Assembly: GCF_024298885.1 (NCBI RefSeq)
Contig: NZ_CP101166.1
Span: 1,488,001-1,552,000 of the forward strand
Source: Haloglomus halophilum
Lineage (GTDB): Archaea; Halobacteriota; Halobacteria; Halobacteriales; Haloarculaceae
Length of the DNA: 64,000 nucleotides
Direction: 5' to 3'
The position numbers and the translations under genes were made by a program. The notes below the pieces were generated by a model. The model saw nothing but the letters and a program-made list of their open reading frames with translations. It had not been told where the DNA came from and made no database searches. The first letter of the stretch is position 1; each line of letters starts with the position of its first letter. Of this stretch, positions 9,104 through 18,216 are shown one piece after another.

Positions 9104-9997
9104 TTACGTCTCGTGCACGTCGGTCCAGTCCGTCTCGGCCGGTTCGGCATCCGCCGCCTTGAGCGCCAGCACCGGCGTCCCAGCGGTCCGGACGACGCGC
9201 TCGGCCACGCTGCCCAGGAGGAACCGGTCGAACCCGGACCGGCCGTGGGTCCCCACGACGGTCAGGTCCACGCCGGTGTCGGCGGCATAGTCCACGATGG
9301 CGCGGTACGGCGACCCACTGAGGAGTGTGGCCTCGACGGACGGGATATCCGCTCGACCGGCCCGCTCGACCGCCCGCTCGACGGCCTCCTGGCCGGACTC
9401 CTCCATCCGGTCGAGGAGGGGGCCACCGGCGCCGGTCGGCCACGCGACGGTGACATCCACGACGTGGATCACGTGGAGCGTCGCGTCGGCTGCCGCCGCC
9501 AGGTCGACCGCGTGCGTGACGGCGGCGGCTGCCCCCTCGCTCCCGTCCGTGGCGACGAGAACGTCGTCCAGGTCCTCGACGGGTGTCGAGGTCCGGACCG
9601 TCAGGACGGGAGCCGGCGCAACCCGGAGGGTCCGCTCGGTCACGCTCCCGAGGACGAACCGGTCCAGGCCGGTCCGGCCCTGAGTCCCCATCACCAGCAG
9701 GTCCACGTCCTGTGCCTCGGCGTAGTCCGCGATGGCGCGAGCGGTGCCGGCCTCGTTGGGGAGGACCGCGGTCGAGACGAGGACGTCGGACTCGGCGGCG
9801 TGGGCGGTGACTTCCTCGAGCAGGGCGTCGGGGTCGACCTCGTCCGGCGAGTCGGGGGGCGGCCCCCCGTCGTCCGGCGGCGTGACGTGGATGGCGTGGA
9901 GGTCAGCACCGAACCGGTCGGCGAGCCGGACGGCACCCTCCACGGCAGTGTCGGCGGTCTCGCTCCCGTCGGTCGCCACGAGGATACGGTCGTACAT
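9104..9997 (-). CDS. Tandem universal stress protein (two UspA domains)
   Basis: 297-residue protein with two complete Usp domains, each beginning with a beta strand (YDRILVATDGSE; LDDVLVATDGSEG). Each ends with the ATP-binding pattern G-x2-G-x9-G-S (GTQGRTGLDRFVLGS in the first, GTHGRSGFDRFLLGS in the second). Both are intact, so both domains should bind ATP. Single-domain Usp proteins are about 140 residues, so this is a duplication-fusion. I start at ATG 9997 (MYDRILVATD); the longer frame to 10105 adds a non-family leader. The gene stands alone between convergent and divergent neighbours. Confidence 0.92.
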   Translation of the reverse strand: MYDRILVATDGSETADTAVEGAVRLADRFGADLHAIHVTPPDDGGPPPDSPDEVDPDALLEEVTAHAAESDVLVSTAVLPNEAGTARAIADYAEAQDVDLLVMGTQGRTGLDRFVLGSVTERTLRVAPAPVLTVRTSTPVEDLDDVLVATDGSEGAAAAVTHAVDLAAAADATLHVIHVVDVTVAWPTGAGGPLLDRMEESGQEAVERAVERAGRADIPSVEATLLSGSPYRAIVDYAADTGVDLTVVGTHGRSGFDRFLLGSVAERVVRTAGTPVLALKAADAEPAETDWTDVHET

Positions 9998-10335
9998 GGT
10001 GTCTACAGGTAGGTCGCCGTAGCGGTAAACTACGTCGGGCGTTCCTCTCAGCTGGGAATCAGCGAATCCGGACGGCCCCGGCAGCCCCGTCGCCGCGGTC
10101 CCCACGCTGTGGAAACCAGCGGCTCACGCCTGTTGCTCGCCTGCCATCGGTTCCGGGTGGGGGCCACACGCAGGAGTAGCTCTTTGTCGAGCGGCAACCG
10201 GGAGCCCTGGGTCGGGAGCGGACCGGAGCGGCCGGCTAGCGGAATCACCGCTCGCCCCCGGCGCACGGCGGAGATGCCGGCTCGCCGCCACCGGGAAGGG
10301 GAACGCCTACCTGCGAAAGCCCCGTACCGGGGGGT
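9998..10335. other. Intergenic region, 338 bases
   Basis: No supportable gene. Short frames here have no domain content. Near the right end a perfect short hairpin (CCCCG-TA-CGGGG) lies at about 10320-10332, just before the ATG at 10336. It could affect initiation of the downstream operon. No other structure noticed. Confidence 0.5.
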
Positions 10336-10908
10336 ATGCACACCGAGGGGCAACTCGCGCCGGAGTCGGCGACCGAGGCGCGCCGCTCGTACGCCGAGCT
10401 CGCCGGGGCGGCCCGGACGGTCACCCGCGAGACGGCCAAAGCGATGGGCTTCGACCGCGAGGAGTACGCCGAGCGCGTCACCGACGACGTGCGCTCGACG
10501 GCCCGGGACGCGCTGTTCGCGTCGCTGCTGGAGGTACGGGTCGGCGACCGCGAGGCGTTCGAGGCGTGGCGCGCCGACTTCGACGGCGACGTCCGCGTGA
10601 TGGGGAGCAACGACGTCCCCAACGTGGCCTGGCACGTCGTTCCGTTCGGTGCCGACGGCCCACCGACCCGCGCCGCCGGCGACGAGAGCGTGACGGCCGT
10701 GGCGGTGGCCGCGACGTTCCAGGACGAACCCACGGCCGCGATGGCGACGCTCCGCCGGACCGTCTTCGGCCGCGTCTACCGCGATGTCATCCACGCCGAC
10801 CCCGTCGAGACGGGCGCCCACACCGCAGGGCCGCCAGAGGACGACGAGGACGACGGTACCGAGGGCGGGACCGACGCGGCCGCCGAAGCCGAGGAGAGCA
10901 CGCAGTGA
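10336..10908 (+). CDS. Conserved haloarchaeal protein of unknown function (DUF5809-like)
   Basis: 190-residue soluble protein with an alpha-helical N-terminal half (about residues 10-65) and an alpha/beta region containing NDVPNVAWHVVPFGADGP. The last 25 residues are acidic linker. It resembles the haloarchaeal family I remember as DUF5809, but this is from memory. It is the first gene of a tightly packed set: its TGA overlaps the next GTG, and that gene overlaps the Nudix gene. Confidence 0.65.
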   Translation: MHTEGQLAPESATEARRSYAELAGAARTVTRETAKAMGFDREEYAERVTDDVRSTARDALFASLLEVRVGDREAFEAWRADFDGDVRVMGSNDVPNVAWHVVPFGADGPPTRAAGDESVTAVAVAATFQDEPTAAMATLRRTVFGRVYRDVIHADPVETGAHTAGPPEDDEDDGTEGGTDAAAEAEESTQ

Positions 10909-11417
10909 GGCGGATCACCCGGAACACCATCCTGGTCATCCTCGCGGTCGTGGTACTGTTGCTGGCGCTGGGGGCGCTCCCCTCCTACCTGAAGAGCGGC
11001 GACCCGTACTACGTGGTCGCGACGGCCGACGAGGCGCCGGGCGAGAGCGTGAACGCCACGAACCTCTCGGCGCGGCGCTACCGGTTCAGCACGGGCGCCG
11101 TCTCGGCCGCCACCGCGAACGGCAACGGGACGGGCCGCTCGGACCCGTACTGGCGGGGCCCGTTCGGCTTCAAGGAGGGGTTCACCCACTCCCCGTTCGA
11201 CGAGTTCGAGGCGCTCACGCGGGACTACCCCAACGCGACGGGCACGACGGGCAACGACACGAGCGTCTACCTCTCGCGCAACGGGACCAGCTACCGGGTC
11301 ACCATCACGCAGACGCCCGGCGCGGTCGGTGAGCCCGGGACCGACGCGAACGCGAGTCGGCTGGCGCGGCCGGGGCCAGCCGGCGACGCGGCGCCACGTG
11401 CGGAGGTGGTCGGATGA
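10905..11417 (+). CDS. Membrane-anchored haloarchaeal protein, N-terminal TM and exported domain
   Basis: 170-residue protein beginning at GTG (VRRITRNTILVIL). One strong transmembrane segment at about residues 8-25 follows basic residues, then an extracellular domain rich in N-x-S/T sequons (NATNLS, NGNGTG, NATGTT, NDTS, NGTS), so N-glycosylation is plausible. It begins inside the stop codon of the upstream gene (GTGA overlap) and its own stop overlaps the Nudix start (ATGA). No family with known function recognised. Confidence 0.7.
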   Translation: MRRITRNTILVILAVVVLLLALGALPSYLKSGDPYYVVATADEAPGESVNATNLSARRYRFSTGAVSAATANGNGTGRSDPYWRGPFGFKEGFTHSPFDEFEALTRDYPNATGTTGNDTSVYLSRNGTSYRVTITQTPGAVGEPGTDANASRLARPGPAGDAAPRAEVVG

Positions 11418-12028
11418 GCGACGGCGCCAACGACGCGAGCGACGACACCGACGACGCGAGCGATGGGCGCGAGCAGCCCATCACGGCCCACGACCCGGCG
11501 GCCCACGACTGGCCCGTCATCGAGTCCGTCGCGGAGTACGAGACTGGCTGGTACACGGGGGGCTACGACCTCGTCGAACAGCCCGACGGCTCGACGAAGA
11601 AGTACTACTGGGCGGAGTTGCCGCCCGCGGTCGTCGTGGTGGCCGTCGCGGACGGCTCGGTCGTGATGGTCGAGCAGTTCCGCCCGACCATCCGCGAGAC
11701 CTGCCTCGAACTGCCCGCGGGCATCGTCGAGGACGGTGAGACGTACACCGAGGCCGGGGCGCGCGAGCTCGCCGAGGAGACCGGCTTCGCGCCCGCCGGG
11801 ACGGCGCTGCTGGAGTCGTTCGACTGCTCGACCGGCGTGTTGCGCCACGAGCGCGGTATCGTCTGGGCGGAGGGACTGGCACCCGTGGAGCGAAAGCTCG
11901 ACGGCAACGAGTTCATCAACGTCCACGCGGTGCCGGTCGCGGACGCGCTGGACGTGGCGCGGAGCGACCCGGCCAACGACGCGACGATGGAGGGCGTGCT
12001 GCTAGCCCGGGAGGAGGGCTTACTGTAG
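11414..12028 (+). CDS. Nudix hydrolase (ADP-ribose pyrophosphatase-like)
   Basis: 204-residue Nudix enzyme. The box runs from Gly103 to Phe125 and matches G-x5-E-x7-REUxEExGU exactly: GIVEDGE, then RELAEETGF. The preceding strand VVMVEQFRPTIRETCLELPAG is typical of the ADP-ribose/nucleoside diphosphate-sugar hydrolase branch, which often carries EQYR or EQFR. The first 25 residues are an acidic haloarchaeal extension. It is the third gene of a coupled set starting at 10336. Substrate is inferred only from the branch. Confidence 0.87.
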   Translation: MSDGANDASDDTDDASDGREQPITAHDPAAHDWPVIESVAEYETGWYTGGYDLVEQPDGSTKKYYWAELPPAVVVVAVADGSVVMVEQFRPTIRETCLELPAGIVEDGETYTEAGARELAEETGFAPAGTALLESFDCSTGVLRHERGIVWAEGLAPVERKLDGNEFINVHAVPVADALDVARSDPANDATMEGVLLAREEGLL

Positions 12029-12052
12029 GCAGCACCCGACCTCGGGGACGGG

Positions 12053-12475
12053 TCAGTCCATCGGATTGCGGATCAGCTGACCGTGCTCGACCTTCATGCA
12101 GCGGTCCTGGACCACGTCCAGTCCGGCGGCCTCGGCGTCCCGGGCGGCCGCATCGTGCGTGATGCCGGGCTGCATCCAGACCGCTTGCACGTCGTCGCGG
12201 GCGAGCGTCTGCTCGACGATGCCCGGGACCTCTTCGCTCGGCCGGAAGACCTCGACGGTGTCGACGGGGCCCGGAACGTCGGCCAGCGAATCGTACGCCC
12301 GCTCCCCGAAGATCTCGTCGGCGGTCGGGTTGACCGGCGTCAGGTCGTAGCCGTGGCGCCCGAGGTACGCCGGGACGATGTGGGCCGCCTTCTCGTACGA
12401 GGTGGAGGCCCCGACGACGGCGACGCGGTCGTGGCCGAGGACCCGACGGAGGCCGTCGGCGTCGGTTATCGGCAT
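12053..12475 (-). CDS. CoA-binding domain protein (YccU family)
   Basis: 140-residue single-domain Rossmann-fold protein of the CoA_binding_2 family. The strand/loop VAVVGASTSYEKAAHIVPAYL is the nucleotide-binding start. YDLTPVNPTADEIFGERAYDSLADV and AVWMQPGITHDAA are family landmarks, and the C-terminus has the conserved VVQDRCMKVEH. Members bind CoA in a redox-sensitive way through the conserved cysteine; the exact role is not established. It is convergent with the Nudix gene. Confidence 0.88.
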   Translation of the reverse strand: MPITDADGLRRVLGHDRVAVVGASTSYEKAAHIVPAYLGRHGYDLTPVNPTADEIFGERAYDSLADVPGPVDTVEVFRPSEEVPGIVEQTLARDDVQAVWMQPGITHDAAARDAEAAGLDVVQDRCMKVEHGQLIRNPMD

Positions 12476-12600
12476 GCGCGGGCTTGTCGACGGCGGGGAA
12501 TCAGTGTACCGGCGGATGCGACCAGCACGACGGGGGCAGTCGGCGCGGTAGAGGCTCGCGCCCCCGATTTCAAGACCCCACCGGCTGAACGTCGGGTCAG

Positions 12601-13521
12601 ATGCCAGCCCTCCAGCTAGACTCGGTCTCGAAGCGCTTCGGCGACGTCCGGGCGCTCGACGACGTCTCGTTCACGGTCGAACGGGGCGAGGTGTACGGCT
12701 TCCTCGGGCCGAACGGTGCCGGGAAGTCGACGACCATCGACATCCTCCTCGACTACGTCCGGCCGTCGGCCGGCAGCGTTTCGGTCTTCGGCCACGACGC
12801 CCAGGCGGAGCCGACCGCCGTCCACGCCCGGACCGGCATCCTGCCGGATGCGACCGGCCTGACCGGCCATCTGACGGCCCGCCAGCACGTCCGGTACGCC
12901 GTCGACTCGAAGGGCAGCGACGAGAACCCGCTGGCGCTGCTGGACCGCGTCGGTATCGCCCTCGACGCCGACCGGGCGGTGGGTGGGTTCTCGAAGGGGA
13001 TGCGCCAGCGGCTGCTGCTGGCCTGTGCGCTGGTCGGCGAGCCGGACCTGCTCATCCTCGACGAGCCCTCGACCGGGCTGGACCCCAACGGTGCCCGCCG
13101 GATGCGCGAGATCGTCCGTGAGGAGAACGAGCGCGGCGCGACCGTCTTCTTCTCCTCGCACATCCTCGAGCAGGTGGCCGCGGTCTGTGACCGCGTCGGC
13201 ATCCTCTCGGGCGGCGCCCTCGTCGCCAGCGACTCGCTGGACGGGCTCCGCGAGCGCGTCGGCTCCGTCGGCCGGCTGACCGTGACGCTGGACACCCCCT
13301 CGGAGGCGGCCGTCGCAGCGGTCCGGGACCTGGCCGGTGTGAGCAACGTGCGCGTCGACGGAGCGAGCGTCTCGGCGTCCTGCCCGCCGGACCGGAAGGC
13401 AGCGGTCGTCGATGCGGCCCGGCGTGACGGCGCCGACGTGGTCGACATCCGGACGGAGGAGGCCTCGCTGGAGGAGCTGTTCGCGGCCTACACCGAGGGC
13501 GAGGAGGGGGAGGTCGCATGA
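12601..13521 (+). CDS. ABC transporter ATP-binding protein
   Basis: 306-residue ABC ATPase of the drug/polysaccharide exporter type. Walker A is GPNGAGKST (near residue 38), the Q-loop region is present, the signature reads FSKGMRQR (near 127), Walker B is LLILDEPSTGLDPNG and the switch histidine is in FFSSHILEQ. The C-terminal about 80 residues form the extra domain often seen in such exporters. A TTTCAAG box about 30 bases before the ATG fits a leaderless start. Its stop overlaps the start of the permease (ATGA), so the two form one transporter. Confidence 0.93.
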   Translation: MPALQLDSVSKRFGDVRALDDVSFTVERGEVYGFLGPNGAGKSTTIDILLDYVRPSAGSVSVFGHDAQAEPTAVHARTGILPDATGLTGHLTARQHVRYAVDSKGSDENPLALLDRVGIALDADRAVGGFSKGMRQRLLLACALVGEPDLLILDEPSTGLDPNGARRMREIVREENERGATVFFSSHILEQVAAVCDRVGILSGGALVASDSLDGLRERVGSVGRLTVTLDTPSEAAVAAVRDLAGVSNVRVDGASVSASCPPDRKAAVVDAARRDGADVVDIRTEEASLEELFAAYTEGEEGEVA

Positions 13522-14324
13522 GTGGCCGCCTTCGCGCCGTCGTCGAGCGGGACCTCCGCGACCCGTTCCGGTCGCGGGCCGTGTGGCCCGTCCTGCTGCT
13601 GTTCGTCGTGTTCTTCGGCGGGCCGGTCGCCCTGACCGGCGGCGGCAGGCCCGGAGCGCAGGCACCGGGACTGCTGAACCAGATGCAGATCGTCGTCTTC
13701 CTGTTCCTCCCGCTGGCGGCGCTCCAGTTCGGCTACGACCGGGTCGCGGGCCCCCGCGAGACGGGTGAGATCCGGCTGCTGCTGGCGCCGCCTCACTCCC
13801 GCCGGGCGTTCGTACTGGGCACGTTCCTGGGTCGGGCGGCGTTCACGGCGTTGCTGGTGACCGTCGGCTACCTCGTCGCGACCGTCGCCTATGCAGCGGT
13901 CGTCGGCGTGCCGGACCCGGTGCGCACGGTGGGGGGGTACCTCCTCGCACTCGCGCTCGGGGTGGCCGTCACCGGGCTCGCTGTCGGCCTCTCGGCGTCG
14001 ATGGCAACCCGCGGCCGGGCGACCGTCACCGCCGCCGCGGCCTACCTCACGCTCCTCACCTTCTGGGAGTCCATCCCGACCGCCGTCCGGTTCGTCGGGA
14101 ACGGCCTCCGGGCGCCGACCGGCCCACAGCCGGAGTGGGCGGTCGCGTTCGCCCAGACCGTCCCCACGCGGGCCTACCGGAACCTCGCCGCGAACCTGCT
14201 GCCGAACGCCGCCCCGCCGGACATCGTCACCGCCGGCCCACCGGCCGCCGTCCTCGTGCTGGTCGCCTGGACGGTCGTGCCGCTGGCAGTCGGCATCGCC
14301 CGGTTCGAGCGGGCCGACCTCTGA
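13518..14324 (+). CDS. ABC-2 type transporter permease
   Basis: 268-residue membrane protein with about six hydrophobic segments (near 21-40, 55-75, 95-130, 140-165, 170-185 and 240-262) and the ABC-2 permease layout with a soluble N-terminus facing the cytoplasm (RAVVERDLRDPFRS). It overlaps the ATPase gene by four bases and must be its partner; the pair probably works as a dimer of each. The transported substrate cannot be told. Confidence 0.9.
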   Translation: MSGRLRAVVERDLRDPFRSRAVWPVLLLFVVFFGGPVALTGGGRPGAQAPGLLNQMQIVVFLFLPLAALQFGYDRVAGPRETGEIRLLLAPPHSRRAFVLGTFLGRAAFTALLVTVGYLVATVAYAAVVGVPDPVRTVGGYLLALALGVAVTGLAVGLSASMATRGRATVTAAAAYLTLLTFWESIPTAVRFVGNGLRAPTGPQPEWAVAFAQTVPTRAYRNLAANLLPNAAPPDIVTAGPPAAVLVLVAWTVVPLAVGIARFERADL

Positions 14325-14385
14325 ACGCGGGTACGGGCCGGTGGCGACGGACGCCCCCAGCCCGGCAGGTCACCGGGGACGGGGA

Positions 14386-15783
14386 CTACAGCCGCTCCGG
14401 GCCCGAGTCGGAGTCGGACCCGGGCGGGATGGATTCGAAGGCGTCCGACCGGTGTGCGACCGCGACCAGCGCACCGAGCACACCCACCGTGAGCACGGCG
14501 CCGGTGAGGAACGGCACCCAGTAGTAGAGCACGTAGATGGCCGTCATCGCCGGCGGGCCCAGCGTCCGGCCGAGGCTGCCGGCTCCCTGTGTGACGCCGA
14601 AGGCGCTGCCCTGTGCCGACTCGTCGGCCGCCGCCGACACCATCGCCGTGATGCCGACGTTCAGCAGCCCGTTCCCGGCCGAGAGCAGCGCCAGCGACAG
14701 GAGGAGCGCGAGCAGCTCCGGCCCGAGGACGGGGATGGCGCCCGCGGGGCCATCCAGGAGCGCCCGCCCGAGTTCGGGCGCGAACGGGAGCGTCGCCAGC
14801 GCGACCAGCAGGACCGCCGCGCCGCCGACGGCGAGACGGGTGTCGGCGAAGCGTCGCGACAGCGCCCGGACGACGACGCCCTGGTTGATGGCGCCGAGCA
14901 CGCCGATGTAGGTCAGGAGCAGGCCGGCGGCGGCCGCATCGTAGCCGTAGATGTCGGCGACGAACGGGATGAACGCGACCTGCACGCCGGAGAAGGCGAC
15001 CGAGGTGACGAGGAAGACGAGGACGAGCGGCCGCAGGTCGCGGTCGGTCAGCGCCTCGCGGAACTGGGAGACGAGTCCGCCACCCCGGGCAGCGGTCCCA
15101 CGCTGGCGGTCGGGTTCCGGGAGGAAGCGGGCCGCGGCGAGCAGCGCGAGCAGCGAGAGCGCCGCCGCGAGGAACGAGGGCAGCGAGAACACCGTCGCCG
15201 GGACGAACCCGGGGAGGATATCGCGGGCGAGCGCCACGGCGGGGTCGCTGGCGACGAGGCCGCCGAGCGCGGGGCCGAAGACGAACCCCAGCGAGAACGT
15301 CGCGCCGATGAGTCCCAGGGCGGCGGCCCGCTCGGCCTTCGGCGTGATGTCGGTGATGTACGCCTGCGCGGTGGCGATGTTGCCGCCCATCGCGCCGGCG
15401 AGCATCCGGGCGGCGAACAGGGCACCGAGCGCGCCGACCGTCCCGAACGGGCCCTGGAGCTGCTCGCCGAGGCCGAAGATCAGCCAGGCAACAGCGCTGC
15501 CCGCGAGCGACAGCATCAGCACGGGCCGGCGGCCCCGCTCGTCGGAGAGCCGACCCAGCAGCGGCGCGAAGAGGAACTGCGTCAGGGAGTAGGACGCCGC
15601 GAGCAGCCCGATGAACACGTCGCTCACCCCGAAGCTCCGGACGTAGAACGGCAGGACCGGGATGATGACGCCGAACCCGAGCAGGTCGATGAAGACGACC
15701 CCGAGCACCGTCAGCAGCGCGCGGCGGCGCGAGACCTCGCCGGCGGCGGCGTCGACGACGGTCGCGGACCGGGGAGTTGACAC
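14386..15783 (-). CDS. MFS transporter (tetracycline-resistance-protein type)
   Basis: 465-residue major facilitator with twelve predicted membrane spans. The first span carries GFGVIIPVLPFY and the loop between spans 2 and 3 has motif A (GRLSDERGRRP). Span 5 has the antiporter motif C-like stretch GATFSLGFVFGPALGG. These point to proton-coupled drug or metabolite export. I start at the GTG at 15783 (VSTPRSATVV) because the frame further upstream is unlike the family. It ends convergently 61 bases from the ABC permease. Confidence 0.87.
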   Translation of the reverse strand: MSTPRSATVVDAAAGEVSRRRALLTVLGVVFIDLLGFGVIIPVLPFYVRSFGVSDVFIGLLAASYSLTQFLFAPLLGRLSDERGRRPVLMLSLAGSAVAWLIFGLGEQLQGPFGTVGALGALFAARMLAGAMGGNIATAQAYITDITPKAERAAALGLIGATFSLGFVFGPALGGLVASDPAVALARDILPGFVPATVFSLPSFLAAALSLLALLAAARFLPEPDRQRGTAARGGGLVSQFREALTDRDLRPLVLVFLVTSVAFSGVQVAFIPFVADIYGYDAAAAGLLLTYIGVLGAINQGVVVRALSRRFADTRLAVGGAAVLLVALATLPFAPELGRALLDGPAGAIPVLGPELLALLLSLALLSAGNGLLNVGITAMVSAAADESAQGSAFGVTQGAGSLGRTLGPPAMTAIYVLYYWVPFLTGAVLTVGVLGALVAVAHRSDAFESIPPGSDSDSGPERL

Positions 15784-16227
15784 GACGCGACCTGCGACCG
15801 GGACGCACTTGTGGCTGCCGAGTGTGCCGTGGGAGGCGGTCACGGCGGGACCGTGACCGTTCGTCCCAGAACGACAGCAGCGAGCACCTCGTGACGGTCG
15901 GCTCGCACGGCGAGAGGGGCGCGCAGATCGCTGCCCGGCCGGCGACGAGATGAACCAACCGCCCAACCCACACCCACATTCCATACCCCACATTCCATAT
16001 CCCATACCACACAACCCATATAAAACCGAAACAGATATTTTAACAACATATTTTGAGATATATCATCGATATATTGGATTTTGGTGGACTGAGAAGATCA
16101 TGGACGAGCAACATCCGCGTGAGGGGAGACGGTCGGCGTGGGCCACGGCCGCCGACCTGAATCGGTCGTTTTCTCCCGGTGAAGATGGTCGAAATCCCGA
16201 TATAGGTTAACAACCTACCTACCGGAG
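15784..16227. other. Intergenic region with AT-rich repeats, upstream of MFS and histidine kinase genes
   Basis: 444 bases without a supported gene. The centre (about 15950-16090) shifts sharply from GC-rich to AT-rich. It contains a 13-base direct repeat (CCCACATTCCATA at 15973-15985 and 15987-15999). A palindrome with 7-base arms (ATATATC/GATATAT, 16058-16074) follows, and another with 6-base arms sits just before the kinase. The divergent promoters of both neighbours must lie here. Confidence 0.6.
16203..16217. promoter_or_regulatory. Palindrome TAGGTT-AAC-AACCTA before the histidine kinase
   Basis: Perfect inverted repeat with 6-base arms and a 3-base centre, ending 10 bases before the kinase ATG at 16228. 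This is the position of a repressor site on a short-leader transcript. The binding protein is unknown; autoregulation by the cognate response regulator is one option. Confidence 0.5.
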
Positions 16228-17400
16228 ATGGACGTATCGCCTCGCCTGCATCCGCTCTCCCCACAGGTCGTCCCCCGGGTCGTCTCCCTGCTGGGTGTCG
16301 CCCTCGTCACCGCCACCATCGCCTTCCACCTCACCTTCGAGACGTGGAGGGGGGCCGGACCGGCGGAACTCCTCCTGTACGCGGTCGTGCCACCCCTGGC
16401 TGTCGTCCCGATCTACGCCGGCTACCGGCTCCGGACGGGTTCCATCGATCCGAGCCGGTACGTGCGGGTGCTGGTCTGGACGGTCGTCGTGACCGCGGTC
16501 TGGTCGCTCATCAATGCGGTTCTGATGCTCTCGGTCATGGGTGAGGCATCCGCCAGCGGACTGGCAGGGTGGTGGCTGTTCACGCTCAAGGCGGGGATAG
16601 CGGCCGGGCTCCTCATCGGTATGGTGGAGGCCCGGGCGATACAGCGCGCCGTCGAGGCAGAAGCCAAGGCCGTCCGCGCCGAGCGCAAGCGAGCCGAGCG
16701 CGAGCTCCTCACATACGTCAACGACTTCCTCCGACACGAGGTACTGAACACCGCCAACATCGTCGGGGGGAACGCCGACCTGCTCATCTCGAACCACGCC
16801 CGTGGTGAGCCGCTCGACCGCGAGAAACTGGAGTCGATACGGAACAGGAGCGACGACCTGGCGCGGGTCATCCAGGATGTCCGGTCGCTGCTGGAAGCGA
16901 CCCAGATCGACGACGAGAACACCGTCGAACTCTCGTCGCTTCTGGCCGAGGAGATCACCGATCTCCAGCAGACGTACGACGACCTCGTGGTCGAGACGGA
17001 CATCCAGACGGGGACGGCGGTTCGGGGAGGGCAGCTCCTCGGACGGGTCTTCGGGAACCTGCTCCGGAACGCCGTCGAGCACAACGACAGTTCGCCACGC
17101 CGCATCGAGGTGGTCGTCACGGAGGAGCCGGGGACCGCGACGGTCCGGATCGCGGATAACGGCCCCGGAATCCCGGAGGCGAAGCTGGACGGCATATTCC
17201 ACCGCTCCACCGGCGACCACGGGTTCGGCCTCTACCTCACGAAACTGCTCGTGGAGCGCTACGGCGGCGCCGTCGAACTCGTCCGGACCGACGACGACGG
17301 GACGGTCTTTGCCGTCACACTCCCACGCCAGGCAGACGCCCACGAACCCGGACGGACGACAGCTGGTGCCGGCAGGCCCGAAGCCCCCATCTCCCACTGA
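16228..17400 (+). CDS. Membrane sensor histidine kinase
   Basis: 390-residue kinase. Residues 1-132 hold four membrane segments (about 17-35, 48-65, 80-105 and 115-132) with no large outside domain, so the signal is probably sensed in or near the membrane. A helical linker leads to the dimerisation domain with the phospho-accepting His170 in DFLRHEVLNTANIVGG. The ATPase domain shows the N-box NLLRNAVEH (near 275), the G1 box ADNGPGIP and the G2 box DHGFGLYLTKLL. No receiver domain and no adjacent response regulator gene are present, so it is an orphan kinase. Confidence 0.9.
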   Translation: MDVSPRLHPLSPQVVPRVVSLLGVALVTATIAFHLTFETWRGAGPAELLLYAVVPPLAVVPIYAGYRLRTGSIDPSRYVRVLVWTVVVTAVWSLINAVLMLSVMGEASASGLAGWWLFTLKAGIAAGLLIGMVEARAIQRAVEAEAKAVRAERKRAERELLTYVNDFLRHEVLNTANIVGGNADLLISNHARGEPLDREKLESIRNRSDDLARVIQDVRSLLEATQIDDENTVELSSLLAEEITDLQQTYDDLVVETDIQTGTAVRGGQLLGRVFGNLLRNAVEHNDSSPRRIEVVVTEEPGTATVRIADNGPGIPEAKLDGIFHRSTGDHGFGLYLTKLLVERYGGAVELVRTDDDGTVFAVTLPRQADAHEPGRTTAGAGRPEAPISH

Positions 17401-17443
17401 CGAAGTGACCCGCCGGCCGGTCGCCCGCACCCGTCGGGGTGGA

Positions 17444-17449
17444 TTTAAG
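17444..17449 (+). promoter_or_regulatory. TATA element (TTTAAG) of the rhodanese gene
   Basis: TTTAAG centred about 28 bases before the ATG at 17474. The spacing predicts a leaderless mRNA starting at or next to the start codon. Confidence 0.6.
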
Positions 17450-17473
17450 CGCGTCCGACCCCCCACTCCGGAC

Positions 17474-17845
17474 ATGGACGACGAGATATCCGCCGAGGAG
17501 CTCCACGACCTCCTCGAGTCGGGCACGGACGTACGCGTCGTGGACATCCGCTCGGAGGACGCGTTCCGGCGGGGGCACCTGCCGAACAGCGAGAACATCC
17601 CGTTCCGGGAGCTGACCGGTCGCATCGAGGAGCTCGCGGGCGCCGACCACGTCGTGACGGTCTGCCCGCACGGCGAGGCCAGCGTGCAGGCCGCGCGGCT
17701 CGTGGCCTCCTACGAGGGCTTCGACGGCCGCGTCGAGTCGATGGCCGACGGCGTCACCGGGTGGGCCGAGCGGTACGGACTCGAATCCGAGGTGGCGACG
17801 GACGGCGAGGGAGCGGACGACGAGGGGCCCGAGGCCCCGTTCTGA
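17474..17845 (+). CDS. Rhodanese-like domain protein
   Basis: 123-residue single rhodanese domain. It starts with EISAEELHDLLESG and has the CH2A-like VVDIRSEDAFRRGHLPNSENIP. The active-site loop VCPHGEAS carries the sulphur-accepting cysteine (near residue 60). Such proteins move sulphane sulphur from donors such as thiosulphate; the partner here is unknown. The C-terminal 15 residues are acidic. The longer frame to 16802 is only an overlap with the kinase, and the TATA box placement supports ATG 17474. Confidence 0.88.
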   Translation: MDDEISAEELHDLLESGTDVRVVDIRSEDAFRRGHLPNSENIPFRELTGRIEELAGADHVVTVCPHGEASVQAARLVASYEGFDGRVESMADGVTGWAERYGLESEVATDGEGADDEGPEAPF

Positions 17846-17857
17846 GACGGCGAGGCG

Positions 17858-18178
17858 TCACTCCTGCTCGGCCGTCCGGCCCCGGACCGACGGGAACAGT
17901 CCGAACGTCCGGACGAGTTCGGCACCGGCACCGATCGTCAGGACCGCGCCGGCCAGCAGCGGCGCGAGCCCGCCCGGCAACGGGTCGGCGGTGACTCCCG
18001 CGGCCGCCAGTGACAGCCCGACGACGAGCAGGAACGCGAGGAACACGCCGTAGACGGCGGTCCCGAGGACGGACCAGAGGGCGTCCTCGACGGCACGGCG
18101 GACGACGATGTACTGTTCGTCGGTTCCCGGAGCGGCGCCGGCGTCGCTGCCGGACGGGTCGGTGGAGGGCTCGTCCAT
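17858..18178 (-). CDS. Small haloarchaeal membrane protein
   Basis: 106 residues with an acidic N-terminal tail (about 30 residues) and two transmembrane segments (about 38-58 and 68-90). A TTTATC box at 18203-18208 on the minus strand lies about 27 bases before the ATG at 18178, which supports this start and a leaderless mRNA. It is convergent with the rhodanese gene. No family recognised. Confidence 0.65.
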   Translation of the reverse strand: MDEPSTDPSGSDAGAAPGTDEQYIVVRRAVEDALWSVLGTAVYGVFLAFLLVVGLSLAAAGVTADPLPGGLAPLLAGAVLTIGAGAELVRTFGLFPSVRGRTAEQE

Positions 18179-18216
18179 GTATCGGGCCAGGTGGGGGGAC
18201 CCGATAAAGAGGGCGC

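Noticed and set aside
13891..15780. Frame of 629 residues opposite the MFS gene
   Set aside because: Charged, Glu/Arg/Asp-rich antisense product without domains; the minus strand codes a complete MFS protein.
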